Shown here piece by piece: positions 22,090 to 33,028 of a stretch of 64,000 nt of DNA; within the stretch, counting starts at the first letter, position 1; each line of letters starts with the position of its first letter. Below the pieces are notes generated by a model. It did not search any database. It saw only the letters and a program-made list of their open reading frames with translations, and had not been told where the DNA came from. A program made the position numbers and the translations under genes. Source of the DNA: Neoechinorhynchus agilis (taxonomy: Eukaryota; Acanthocephala); assembly GCA_051530055.1 (NCBI GenBank), contig CM121343.1, positions 2,790,001 through 2,854,000 of the forward strand, written 5' to 3'.

Positions 22090-22640
22090 GTCACACCGTC
22101 TTCCACTTGTTTTGCTAGTAAGTTTTCTACCAAGTGTTCCGCCACAGATTGACGCAAAGGCCGTTCAGTTTTGCCTATGTAAATGGACTAGCGATTGTCA
22201 TCGGCCAAATATCATTCGCATGTCATTTTGTAGACCACGTTGCTTCGAGTGCAAATCAAATCTTGTCGGCTATTTGCGTCCCCGGACTTCCATTGTGCGT
22301 ACACATCAACGACGATGCTGGATATGTTTCCGGTGTTTCATGATGTCCAGGTCGCCTCAGGATTCGCCCAAGTGTAGTTGCCGTTCTGTGGACAATCCGA
22401 ATATCCATTCCCGATCCATTCAACCGTTTCTCGAGTGCACTTATCGTTCTCTCATTTTCGACGTTTGTAGAGAGCGAAACAAAATCAAAAGGCATTACCT
22501 GGCTACCATTTAAGTCATTGCATCGCGCATTCAGAGAATTAAGTAAACCCTCAACATTCTGCAAAAAATGAACCTGTCCTGTGAAGCAATGGGCAAATTT
22601 TCGTCGCCAAGAAGGGGTCTGCATTTAAGAAAAACGCTGT
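22090..22640 (-). mobile_element. Penelope-like element remnant (RT end and GIY-YIG region)
   Basis: On the minus strand a segment with MPFDFVSLSTNVEN resembles the FDFVSLxTN block of Penelope-type reverse transcriptases. Further along, at about 22290-22110, NVVYKMTC and YIGKTERPLRQSVAEH match the GIY-YIG endonuclease that follows the RT in Penelope-like elements. The copy is old and broken, with several interruptions. It is relevant because hammerhead motifs are known in the terminal repeats of this class. Confidence 0.72.
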
Positions 22641-22781
22641 TGTCAATGTTACCGGACTAACCGGCATCTTGTATTCATTTTGACCGTTGGGTACATTCCG
22701 AACACTCGCAACGGTTCCTTCTTTTCAATTATTTTGCGGCTGTCACTTTACGAAAGATGCTTTTCAACTTTTTGCGCTTCA

Positions 22782-24149
22782 ATTCTCAATCATCCTTCGA
22801 TTCCATCATATATATAAGCGGATCTCGCAGTATTTTCTGCATTTTGATCTCTTATCCACCTTTGTCAATCGAAATCAAATCACCGCAATTATCACTCAAT
22901 GAACGTAATATTGTGATGTTTTATAAAGCTTGTTATAGTGAAGAGAGATTTGCGGAGTACAAGAAAATGCCGTCAAAAGCTGCTATGCACCATCTTTAAT
23001 GATGAAATTTGTACTACGGGCGATCCCAAAGGAAAAGATAAACGACTCTAAGGTCAAAAATCACTATTCTATAGGCTTCATGATTCTTTCTACAATTCTA
23101 TTGCTTAACGAAAAATTTAAAAGGGGCAGCTAAAAATGAACTATGTAATATCGCGATTAATAAAACGCGATATTTATAATTTTAATGAACATACTCCCGG
23201 TCACAACCTATTCGATTTTGATTTATTGGAAATATTTCGAAGGAGGTAATCCCGCCTCATCAGTCATTGTTTGCAAGTTTTCAGGAAAACAAAAGAAAAG
23301 GAAAATACTTGCAAACAATGACTGATGAGGCGAGGTTACCTCCTTCGAAATATTTCCAATAAATCAAAATCAAATAGATTATGACCGGGAGTATGTTCAT
23401 TAAAATTATACTTTGACTTACCCGAAGGATTTTCTATCAATGAAAACTGGATATAGCGGATCAAAGATTTTAAAATCATCTTTTCTATAAAAAGAGATGT
23501 TCATTTTTGTGTTCTTTGGTGATGAGAAGAATAGATATTGATTTATCGTTCCCAATATTTCGTGCGTTTCATCGGACCGCAGGCCTAAAACGCAGAGGTA
23601 GGTCATATCCTGAGTTTGTAATCAAACGCGTTTCTTTCGTTTATACAAGTTTTCAACTCTGCATAAAATCGACTGCGCACTTTGATTCGTAGTTTCGAAA
23701 CCGTTGTCGATTTGCTCTTTTTTGGGTGTTTTCACAAGAGCTCGAGCATTTCGGCTTATTGAGCTAAACGTGTAAGTTTATAAATGGATATTTGGCTTTT
23801 AATTGTTCTTTCAATAAGTGTTGTTATAGGGTTGAATTAATCAAATCTCTGAGTCTTGCGAAATATTGATACGCTTTTGATAAAAACGGTTCAAATGTCC
23901 AAATAAAAATTATGCGGCGAAATTTTACTAGTGAAAACTTAAATTCTGCATTTTCTCCAATGTAAAAATTCGAGTTTGTGAGCATTGATACTTTTCTGAA
24001 TTTAGGGCCGTACATGAACATCTTTTTAAAAGACGAAGTATTTCCGTATTAAAGTTTTTCGCCATCATCCGCTTACTGAAATTATGTTCACACTTGGAAT
24101 TGAATTTGACATTTCGATTTTTGAGTAATTTTCTCCTGTTTTTTCTAGA
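22782..24149. repeat. 1.36-kb duplicated block, copy 1 (direct repeat of 33029-34389)
   Basis: From TTCTCAATCATCCTTCGATT to TGTTTTTTCTAGAA the sequence matches 33029-34389 with only scattered substitutions and a few 1-2-bp indels. It contains a family A foldback, a weak family B arm (near 23516-23600) and short ORFs conserved only because the copies are young. The copies are 10.2 kb apart in the same orientation and bracket the SLC22 gene and a LINE. Confidence 0.9.
23174..23410. repeat. foldback element, family A, copy 2
   Basis: A near-perfect palindrome: TATAATTTTAATGAACATAC at the left pairs with GTATGTTCATTAAAATTATA at the right, and the arms continue through GATTTATTGGAAATATTTCG. The right arm contains CTGATGA (23322-23328), hairpin GAGG-TTA-CCTC with flanking mismatches, then GAAA (23347-23350) and TATTTCC. 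The core boxes match the hammerhead consensus exactly, but the helix I complement is weak. Confidence 0.85.
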
Positions 24150-24650
24150 AATAATTCATGATGCAGGAACAAAGCAGAGTGATGAAATTTAAGCGTTCTT
24201 TTTAGCGAAAATGGGCGAAATGGTTGTTCGTAAAAAGAACACTTTTTGGGATTTTCATGAGCAAAACAAAGTGGCGCTTTTAACATTTTGGACTCATCAA
24301 AAATGTCTACCCGCCGAGTTCGCAAAAGCTAACACGCGAAAATTCAAATTATTGCACTTTTAATGAAACTCTACTATGCTGCAAAATAATTTTTAAAGAT
24401 TGAACTGGTGAATACCTAATGTTTTATCGCAACGAACACGGGGGAAGTTAAAGGCATCGAAGGATTGAATCGTGCAAGTATTGAGCCTCAAAATATTGCT
24501 GTAGGTGATGATACGTTGGCCCTAGAGCTTGTGAGATTGAACACATCAACCGCTAAAAAACAAATTTTTTTCAATTCGTTTGCTTGCAATCAGATTGGAT
24601 CGTTACTCCAAAATATAAGACGAAAATACATATCTGGGCCTTATTAAATT
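24089..24650. repeat. duplicated SLC22 5'-flank block, copy 1 (also at 27848-28480)
   Basis: The block contains the first codons of the SLC22 transporter (minus strand MSNSIPS at 24118-24096) and about 500 bp of its upstream flank, repeated from the genuine gene start at 27870. A plus-strand ORF reading EGLNRASIEPQNIA...SLLQNIRRKYISGPY is shared with 28246-28476, but the copies differ by a one-base indel in a G run near the start, so coding capacity is doubtful. Confidence 0.8.
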
Positions 24651-26141
24651 CTTCAAATAAATCTGGGATGATAAAGCGTAGAGTTCAGTTGTGAATGAGA
24701 GAGTTAGGGGATGATTTGCGAGGTAGTTTCCGAAGAAGCATGAGAATATCATACTTGGAAATCATGAGAGGTGAAGCTGTAGAAGCTGAGAACGGTGGTG
24801 TAGATATGGAAGGGGATGACTATTTGTTTGTGTTCGAATGACAGTCACAAAGTTGCACATTGATAGGGTTTAGTGCATCAAGGAGGTCGGAGTTTGAAAG
24901 TTTGGAAGGGCGCTATTCGTGTTTTTCCACGAGAGGTTAGTGGGGGAGGAGGCGAATTTATGTGCAAGAAAGGTATTGCGCGAGTTGAGAATGTGGTGCA
25001 CCAGCGAGGATTGAAGGCAGCTCAAATCAGGATTGCATGGATGGTATGTTTTATTCGCCTTTATTTGTAGCATTTTCAAGAAAGGACACTTCCAAAGTGG
25101 ATCTCGGCTGGAAAAGCGAATGGTTTTCTTAGGAATAGCTGTTACCATGCAAAAGGAGAATATATTAATTAGAGAAAGCATAACTTTCGAGGCGTTCGGG
25201 TGAAAAATTGATTTTCTGTGTGAAGAGAGATTACGCGAGACCAATTTCGTGAGTGGGAACGTTGAGGATTAGCGGAAGGAGGGAGGATTATTTGGGAATG
25301 GCCAGAGGATAAGATTCGAGGTAAGTCGTTTTCGTCATTTTTGTTCCGAATACGATTTGTATTTTGTGACTTCATGGAACTTTTTATTACTAAGTTCAAT
25401 GTCCCAGCTCGCAGCCGGTGGAGGTCGTGTTCATAAGGCTGGCATAGTTCCTATCTTTTTCCTCAACATCGCTTATAAATCATTTATTGTCTCTGGCTTT
25501 AAATGGCAATTTCACAATTTTTTGTAAGACGACCCTAACTTCAATGGTTCAGAATCGTAGCTTTAACAACCCGTTCCAGCATCGGCGACTTTCTTAGTGA
25601 TATCCATCCACTTAATCTAATTTCGAACTGGTATTATCCGCCGAATTCATACTCTCAGAGTAGAGAATCGGTCTAAAGTACTCCACCGTGTACTCACCGT
25701 TCCTGTGCCAAACGAGAACGGCGGATGGAACACAAAGAAAGCAGTTTAAGATGATTCCAGCCGATTGCTATTTTAATAGCGCACAAACTCAAACGAATAC
25801 AGTCGCAGAAGGAAATTAACCCATTGCTAAATATTGCGCTGAACTGTTTGAACATGGTGATTCCGTTCAAGATAACCGAGTCTGCAAAATTTGGTTTTTT
25901 AATTTAATCCAATCGCAAATAACGATTGAACAACTAAACTACGTCGACGACGGGTTGAAAATCGATTTCTCATGAACGCTTGGGACGAATCAACTACATT
26001 ATTCGTGCATCAAATAATACTATGCAATGCACAACCGAAAACATTTCTTTAAAAATATAGCTGTGCCAATTTTAATCTCTTCGTACAATCCGTCACAAAA
26101 ATTCCTTTTTACTTCTTTAAATTAATTCCTGAACACTCACA
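24651..26141. other. gene-free region
   Basis: The longest ORFs (124 codons at 24870-25244 minus, 65 codons plus) have no recognised features and overlap on opposite strands. The 3' untranslated region of the SLC22 gene should extend left from 26142. Confidence 0.45.
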
Positions 26142-27870
26142 TTAATCTTCATTTGTTATATCCTGAAGCTCCGATATTTGCTCGTCTTTTGGCTTCATCC
26201 GGATCCTACTAAACGTTTCTCTCGCACATTGTCCAAGCCCCTTCATATCAGAAAGTTCAGAAATCGTATGGTATTTTGTCTCAGGTAAATAAATTATCAG
26301 TATAGCAACAAAAAGTGCAAATCCTCCAATCGAGAGCATAGTTACTAGTCTTTGAGAAGTCAGTTGATCTTTCAAGAAAGGACTTAATGCTGTTATGATT
26401 TCAGCGAAAAAAAAGGCAAATCCAAACCCGAATTGTCTATACTTCGTTGGAAATAGTTCTGATACGAACATCCAAACGATGTCAGAATTAGCTGCAGCAG
26501 ACAACTTTGCGATGTGATTGAAGACATTCAAAGCTGCTTTATTGCCTGAAGGAAGGACAGCAAATATTATAGATATAAGCACAAGCAAAAGATTGGCGAA
26601 AATACTTAGAGTTTTCCGTCCGAAGAATTTCATTGCGATGCCACATGAAACAAACTGTGGAATTTCGATAACAGCTGTTATAAAGAAATGGAGATAGACG
26701 TTGGACGAAAATGCGGACGCTGATAGAGTAAATCCGAAATAACCAAAAGTAGCCAATGACATTATGAGACATCCACAAAACAACGAGTATGGAAACACAA
26801 TTGACGAAAACATTGCTCTTAAGTTTTTCTTTATCCGATTTAGCAGCGTTACACGAGTTTGGTCCTCTGAATCATCGACGATTAGTCCGATATCGTCTTC
26901 AAGTGAAAAAAACATTTGATCTTGTGGTTTCGTTGAGTTCATTTTATATGCTTCGGTTAATATTTTATTTACATCAGCTTGTCTTTTATGAACAGCTAGC
27001 CAAAATAAACTTTCTCTCATAATCCAATAATAGAGTACAGTGATTGCGATTGGAACATAAACTGTCAAATAAAGATTCCGCCATCCTCTAACAAAATAAG
27101 CGACTAAATCCAAGATCAACATTCCTATACCCCAAATGAAATTGGCCATTATACACGGGGTGCCTCGGTATTCCGCTGCAAAGACTTCAACAGTGAGAAT
27201 ATAAGAAGAGAGACCACACATCTGCCAGCAAATTCCAGATAAAAAACGGAATACTATAAATAAATATCAAGATGATTCCGATCAATAAGAAAGATATAAT
27301 GATTTTAACTGATCGGAAGCATCCGATTTAGATGGTATTTGAAAGCGCACAGCCGATTCCGCATATGATATTGAGCCACGTTCCGAGAAGAGCAATGGGT
27401 TTCTTACCAAAGTTGTCGCCAAACATTGAAAAAACGGTTGCACCGATTGCTGTTCCTATGAAGAAGGCTGACTGTGGAATATCCTTTAAGTATTCCCGAT
27501 CGCAGTATAGATCAAAGGTGAACACCAGCGATCTGTCATCGGGTAGCGGGTGGATGTAGCCGTTAGGACAGGGTATTGTTTTGTTTGACAGTGAAGTATA
27601 ATTCTCAAAGACTTTACATTTTTCGAATTTTCCAACTGCATTAATTGGAATCGCGTCGCTCATCGATACATTATCAGGAATCCAACATGTATAATCAGCA
27701 TTATTCGTGAAATAATCAATCAGCGAAGTCATAGAAGCCATAATACGGAAGGATGAATTGATCAAAAACATCCAAGCCTGCCATAAACTTGTTCTAGTGA
27801 AATATAAATTAACTGTCGACATCTTCCGCAAGATATCTTCAATGTCATCACTTGGAATTGAATTTGACAT
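26142..27870 (-). CDS. SLC22-family organic ion transporter (major facilitator)
   Basis: Two frames (27870-27328 and about 27246-26142) encode an SLC22 organic cation/anion transporter of the plasma membrane. The first has helix 1, a large extracellular loop with cysteines (TCWIPDN, CPNGYIHPLPDD), FTFDLYCDREYLKDIPQS and the MFS signature GDNFGKKP after helix 2. The second carries FRFLSGICWQM, about eight more membrane helices, and LPETKYHTISELSD near the C-terminus. The join is an intron ending TTATAG at about 27249 with a donor CA-GTTAAA near 27304. The frame before the donor needs a one-base shift, because the open frame meets a TAA just after SNTI. That is either sequence error, a non-standard splice or a damaging mutation. 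Its first codons and promoter region are duplicated at 24.1 kb. Confidence 0.85.
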
Positions 27871-28480
27871 TTTCTCTTGAGCTTTTCGATTTTGCGTAAT
27901 TTTCTGTTTTTTCTAGAAATAATTCACGATACAGGAACAAAGCAGAGTGATGAAATTTAAGCGTTTTTTTAAAATATTTTAAGTAAATCCCTAAAAACAA
28001 AAAGCCTGCAATTGAGTATTTATTTGATACAGCGAAAATGGGCGAAACGGTTGTTCGTAAAAAGAACACTTTTTGGGATTTTCATGAGCAAAACAAAGTG
28101 GCGCTTTTAACATTTTGGACTCATCAAAAATGTCTACCCGCCGAGTTCGCAAAAGCTAACACACGAAAATTCAAATTATTGCGCTTTTAATGAAACTCTA
28201 CTATGTTGCAAAATAATTTATAAAGATTGAATTGGTGAATACCTAATGTTTTACCGCAACGAACACGGGGGGAAAGTTAAAGGCATCGAAGGATTGAATC
28301 GTGCAATTATTGAGCCTCAAAATATTGCTGCAGGTGATGATACGTTAGCTCTAGAGCTTGTGAGATTGAACACATCAACCGCTAAAAAACAAATTATATT
28401 CAATTCGTTTGCTTGCAATCAGATTCGATCGTTGCTCCAAAATATAAGACGAAAATACATATGTGGCCCTTATTAAATTC
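27848..28480. repeat. SLC22 5'-flank block, copy 2 (gene-proximal)
   Basis: Matches 24089-24650 over most of its length, with an extra internal segment of about 70 bp at 27963-28032. That segment includes AAAGCCTGCAATTGAGTATT and is itself shared with 29655-29738. The block holds the likely promoter of the SLC22 gene and, on the plus strand, two short ORFs: MGETVVRKKNTFWDFHEQN at 28038 and the 76-codon ORF at 28246-28476. I do not recognise either. Confidence 0.75.
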
Positions 28481-28499
28481 TAAAGGATATCCTCTAAGA

Positions 28500-29738
28500 C
28501 GACTCGAAGCTCTAAGAACATTTTAATAGAAAATTTTAGGCAATTTTAAATTAAATAAACAATATTACGAATACTGAACTAAGCATTAAGTGGAGAAAGT
28601 GCGCTATTTATTAGCAGGATTAAATTGTAGGTATAAATTTTTTCTTTAAATAAAATTCTGTATTATATTGATAAAACTGCAATATCGAATTAAACAAGTG
28701 CGTTTTTACAATGTGAATTCAAAAATTATGTTCAATAACCAATATTTAATCGGTAGCAAACAATTAAATCCTTTACCCTTTGAACCTAATTTAGTATCTT
28801 CTTTTTTTAATTATACGCCTTCGAAATTTAGAAAACACGTTGAAGTGGCTTTAAGGGAGCGGCGGCCCTGAATTCGTAGAAAAGAAAGATGACGAGAAGA
28901 AGACAGACGAGAAGCTTCATTCGGATTGAAAGTGAAGCTCGAATGAACTCCATTTATACTCCTGTTTGTTTTCACGAAAATATTTTATTTTCCCGATACA
29001 AAACCGTGATCGAATAGCAACATCAAAATAGATTTCAACTCGAAAACACTCTTCAAGTAAACTGCTTCGTTGAAAAACGGAGAAGACGAGTAAGCAAAAA
29101 AGAGTTTTGCAATTGTGGTACATTTGTACGTGGATGTTTTTCGCTCATTGAACTAAAAAAACTGTAAAATGTCATCCTGCCATATGGAATATTTGCGAAT
29201 TCAGCCTCATAACGCTAATTTCCATTGAACAAACACCATTTGAGATTGTAAAAGTAAGTTTATCCCAATATTTTGAGGATTTTAAGAGTGTTAGAATCAG
29301 TGCTGTCGATGCTTAACAAATAATGTTTCAAACAGTAAAACATAAGACAGTAACGGGAATACAAATTTAACTTTAGAACATTAAATCGGTAGTATCCATG
29401 ATGTTGCTTCCAATAACCTTTTATGACACTCAAGGTTAAGATACTTTAATGAAACTAACTTTTTGGGAATTTAGTCAAAAATATATTTTGCAGACAGCGA
29501 ATGGAAATGGATAGGATGAGTTGTATTTATTTCATTAGGAGGCAGCGATTTTAACGATTACTGTCAGGTTTTCCAAGACCGTCGCCTTTCGATAGATTGC
29601 CTTCAAAGGATCCGAAAATCGGAAAACGTTCGAATAACCCAATGTCAAACACAAACAAAAAGCCTGCAATTGAGTATTTATTTGATACAGCGAAAATGGG
29701 CGAAACGGTTGTTCGTAAAAAGAACACTTTTTGGGCTC
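28500..29738. other. gene-free region ending in a copied SLC22-flank segment
   Basis: No supported gene. Positions 29655-29738 copy 28006-28079 almost exactly and stop at ...CTTTTTGGG, where the LINE at 29739 begins. The LINE junction therefore lies in an already duplicated segment. Confidence 0.55.
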
Positions 29739-32700
29739 CACTCGGGCCGAAATCGATCACCAAACAGACGACCTAGTGACGACCAACCTCAAATCAATCA
29801 CCAGCACCGCTTCCTCTACGCAGCGCGACGAAGTACCGACCACCCCGAAGTCACCGCCGAAAGCTAAGCAATCAGACGATAGATATTGCGACGGATCAGA
29901 TTCACCTCCCAGCCCTATACCTCCAAGAAGGCTCAGGACGATCTCAGCATCGGATAGGTTTTGCCGAAATTCCAAATCACATCACAATGTGTTCAAATCG
30001 CCTACAATCGACGCTGCTGACGCAGATAATTTGAACGCGCCACTTATCGATCACGTTCAACCTGAGAAGACCAACGCTGCCGGGCTCCCACGCGTCTCTA
30101 CTGGTTTGTGTCCAGCTTGCGGTAAGTCTTTTAAATTAAGCAATTTGGGGGTTTTGTTTGTTCATGGTCCCCGGGATCTCCGCTGTAGTGGGTCTGGTTC
30201 TCCACCACATTTAACCGAACCTTTTGTGCCTGAGACCCCTCAGATCACCACTGATTCTATTTCGATACCTGATATCGTGCGGTTTCTGCCCAGGAACGTC
30301 ATGAAACGGATCCCTAAAGGCAAGCGATATCTGGTCGCCAAAGCATTTACGGGATTGCTCAACGATTGCCTTCAAACGAACTGTGCGCCTTCATGGACAC
30401 GGCTCTTCGCTTTCCCGCGCTTAATCCTCTGCGCCAGCGGTGATTCTGGGGTGTCTTTGACATCAACAATAGAGGAAAGGTTAGCCTCCTTTGAACAAAT
30501 TTTTAACAATTTTGAAAGGAATCTCAGCGAGGTTCGTAAGGGACGCACGAAGGAAGAGTTTCGCTGCCGTTTTTCAAAACGATCCCTGACTGAACGTGTC
30601 TCTTCGAAGCTTGCGGACGGGGATGTTCGGGGGGCTGTTCGGTTATTGTCATCCTCCGACAGTTTCGCAAAAGGAGACAGCGAGACACTACAAATACTCC
30701 GGTCGAAGCACCCATGTAGTAGCGGAAGTTTTGAAATTCCATCTCCTCCCATACAAGACAGGACGCCCACTCAAATTTCAGAGATAAAAAAGGCCATCTC
30801 AACTTTTGCAAATGGTTCGGGTCACGGGCTTGACGGACTAACGCCTCAGCACCTAAAGGACATGATGTCCTTTTCAACTGGTGAAGCAGCTCTCTCTCTA
30901 GAAAGTGCGCTTTCTCGAATAGTCGACCGCCTGACTGGAGAGGACCTGAACCCCGTTGCAAAGGACCTATTTTTCGGAGCCTCATTGTGTGCGCTCACAA
31001 AAAAAGAAGGTGGTATCCGTCCCATCGCCGTATCTTCGATGATACGCCGACTCGCATGAAAAATTCTCTGCAAACGTATTACAGAGAAAACCGGACAGCA
31101 ACTTCGTCCAGTCCAACTGCGATGTTGCACATCCTGCGGGGCGGAAGCTATTGTCCACTCGCTCCGAAACTTTGCTACGAGAAGCTCAGAGCCGTGCGTT
31201 ATTCTTAAGTGCGATTTTCGGAATGCCTTTAACTCTCTCAATAGAGAAAGCATGTTCTGCTCTATTAGGGATCACGCACCAGAAGCCTTCCAGTATTTTC
31301 TCAATGCCTACGGAACGGCGACTCCTTTGCTTTTCGAAGACCACCTAATTTGGTCCGAAAGAGGAGTGCAGCGAGGAGATCCCCTCGGTCCAATCGCATT
31401 CTCCCTAACAGTAAATCCAATAGCGCATTCTCTCCAATCCAGCTTCAATTCTTGGTACTTGGATGACGCTACGCTCGGAGGTGATCCCTCCGTTGTACTG
31501 CGCGATTTGGAGACGCTGATTAGGGAGACCTCGAAGATGGGCATTGAGCTTAATGCTGGAAAATGTGAGCTACTTGTGCTGAATATTGGAGACGCCGCCA
31601 AAGTCAAAGAAGTAATGGCTGGGTTCGATGCCGTAGCTCCAGGCCTGAAACTTGTGACTCGGGAACAACTCAGCCTCCTGGGCAGTTGCGTCTTCGATTC
31701 AAATGTGGAAGATGAGATCGGCCATATCATACCGAAACTTTCGTTGCTGTGCGATAAGGTGCGCGCTCTCTCGGCTCATGAAGCTTTGTTTCTCATAAAG
31801 AACGCGCTCTTCATCCCCAAATTATTGTACAAGGTTTGCACAGCAACATTTTTCAAACACAAAAAAGGATTGGCAAAGCTGGACGATAAGGTGAGGGCAT
31901 ACCTCGAGCGAATTTTAAATGTCCAGCTCTCAGACGAGGCGTGGCGACAAGCTTCTTTGCCTATGTCATCTGGGGGATTGGGGATTCGGGCACTAGTCGA
32001 CCTTGCTTTGCCGGCCTTTCTTGGATCGTTTGAGGAGAGCCTACCATTCTCGAAGAACATTTTGAAGGAAAAGTTCTGTCTTGACCGGGATTTCGTGGTG
32101 GCGGTTGAGGAATGGTGCCAGCAGACAGGCGCTAACCATGTTCCCGTGAATGGCCTCAGACAGTCGATCTGGGACGGACCTCTTGTCGCGAGAGCTCACA
32201 GCTCTCTACTTTCCGGTTCTCGCGATGGGGTCGTCCGAGCTAGACTGTTGGCAGTTTAAACACGAGAATCTGGGGCGTGGTTGGAGGCAGTTCCTCTGGC
32301 ATCAGTGGGAACTCTTCTTACTGACGAGGTAACGAGGATCGCAGTATCCTTAAGACTAGTTCTCCCGATATGCACGCCCCTTCGCTGTCGATGTGGGTTT
32401 TAGGTTGATGCTTTCGGGCCACGCTGTCTCGTCTGCAGAAGGTCAGCAGGAAGGTTCTCACGCCATTCTGAAATCGATAACGCAATTTCTCGGGCGTTGA
32501 GAACGGCGAACTTCCCGAACATCCTGGAACCCGCCCACCTCTGTAGACTAGACGGCCGTAGGCCCGATGGAATTTCGGTCTTCCCATGGCGGGAGGGCAA
32601 ATGCCTTCTCTGGGATGCCACATGTGTGGATACCCTTGCAGCCAGCAACATCCCCTACTCCCTCGAAATCGCCGGTGGTGCCGCCAGTGCAGCGGAAGAG

Positions 32701-32948
32701 AGGAAAATACGGAAATATCTTCACTTATCGAGGGCTCACTATTTTGTCCCCTTTGGGGTAGAGACGTATGGAGCGCTCGGCAGCTCGGCACTCTCTCTGC
32801 TCCAGGATCGCTCGAAGAAATTGAGAGAGGCAACCGGAGACTCAAGAGCAGGCGTATTCCTTCGACAAAATATCTCGCTAGCAGTATAACGGGGCAATGC
32901 TGCCAGCGTGATGGCGACGGTCGAGGAAGGACAAAAGCTGGAATTCGG
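29731..32948 (+). CDS. LINE ORF2: zinc finger, RT and restriction-like endonuclease, few breaks
   Basis: Domain order: acidic/serine-rich start; zinc finger CPACGKSFKLSN...HGPRDLRC; RT entry KKEGGIRPIAVSS; a TGA at about 31057 where sister copies have a sense codon; motif A LKCDFRNAFNSLNRES; motif B GVQRGDPLGPIAF; catalytic WYLDDATLGG; thumb region; CCHC-like region; endonuclease LDGRRPDGISVFPWREG and LLWDATCVDTLA; tail GDSRAGVFLRQNISLAV. Further breaks occur near 32258 (TAA) and 32.3-32.5 kb, and a TAA at 32887 near the end. Roughly four or five changes separate it from an open frame, so it is inactive but not old. Confidence 0.88.
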
Positions 32949-32975
32949 CGGGAGGTGGTGAGTGTGTTAATTGTC
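29739..32975 (+). mobile_element. restriction-endonuclease LINE, subfamily 1, nearly complete ORF2
   Basis: The copy begins abruptly after TTTTTGGG at 29738 and runs through ORF2 to a 3' end with GGTGGTGAGTGTG near 32965. It lacks ORF1 and the TATA leader of the copies at 17.5 and 41.4 kb. Upstream of the shared SDDRYCDGSDSPP start it has a different N-terminus (TRAEIDHQTDDLVTTN...TPKSPPKAKQ). Either this is a second 5'-end type of the same LINE or a chimera. Immediately after its 3' end comes the 1.36-kb duplicated block. Confidence 0.88.
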
Positions 32976-33028
32976 GAGAAATGAAGATTGATTGAATACA
33001 ATTGTAAACAGAGGAAAAAAATTCTCAA

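Noticed and set aside
24417-24647. Plus-strand ORF (EGLNRASIEPQNIA...) as a conserved host gene
   Set aside because: It recurs only within duplicated blocks, with an indel between copies, and no family resemblance was found.
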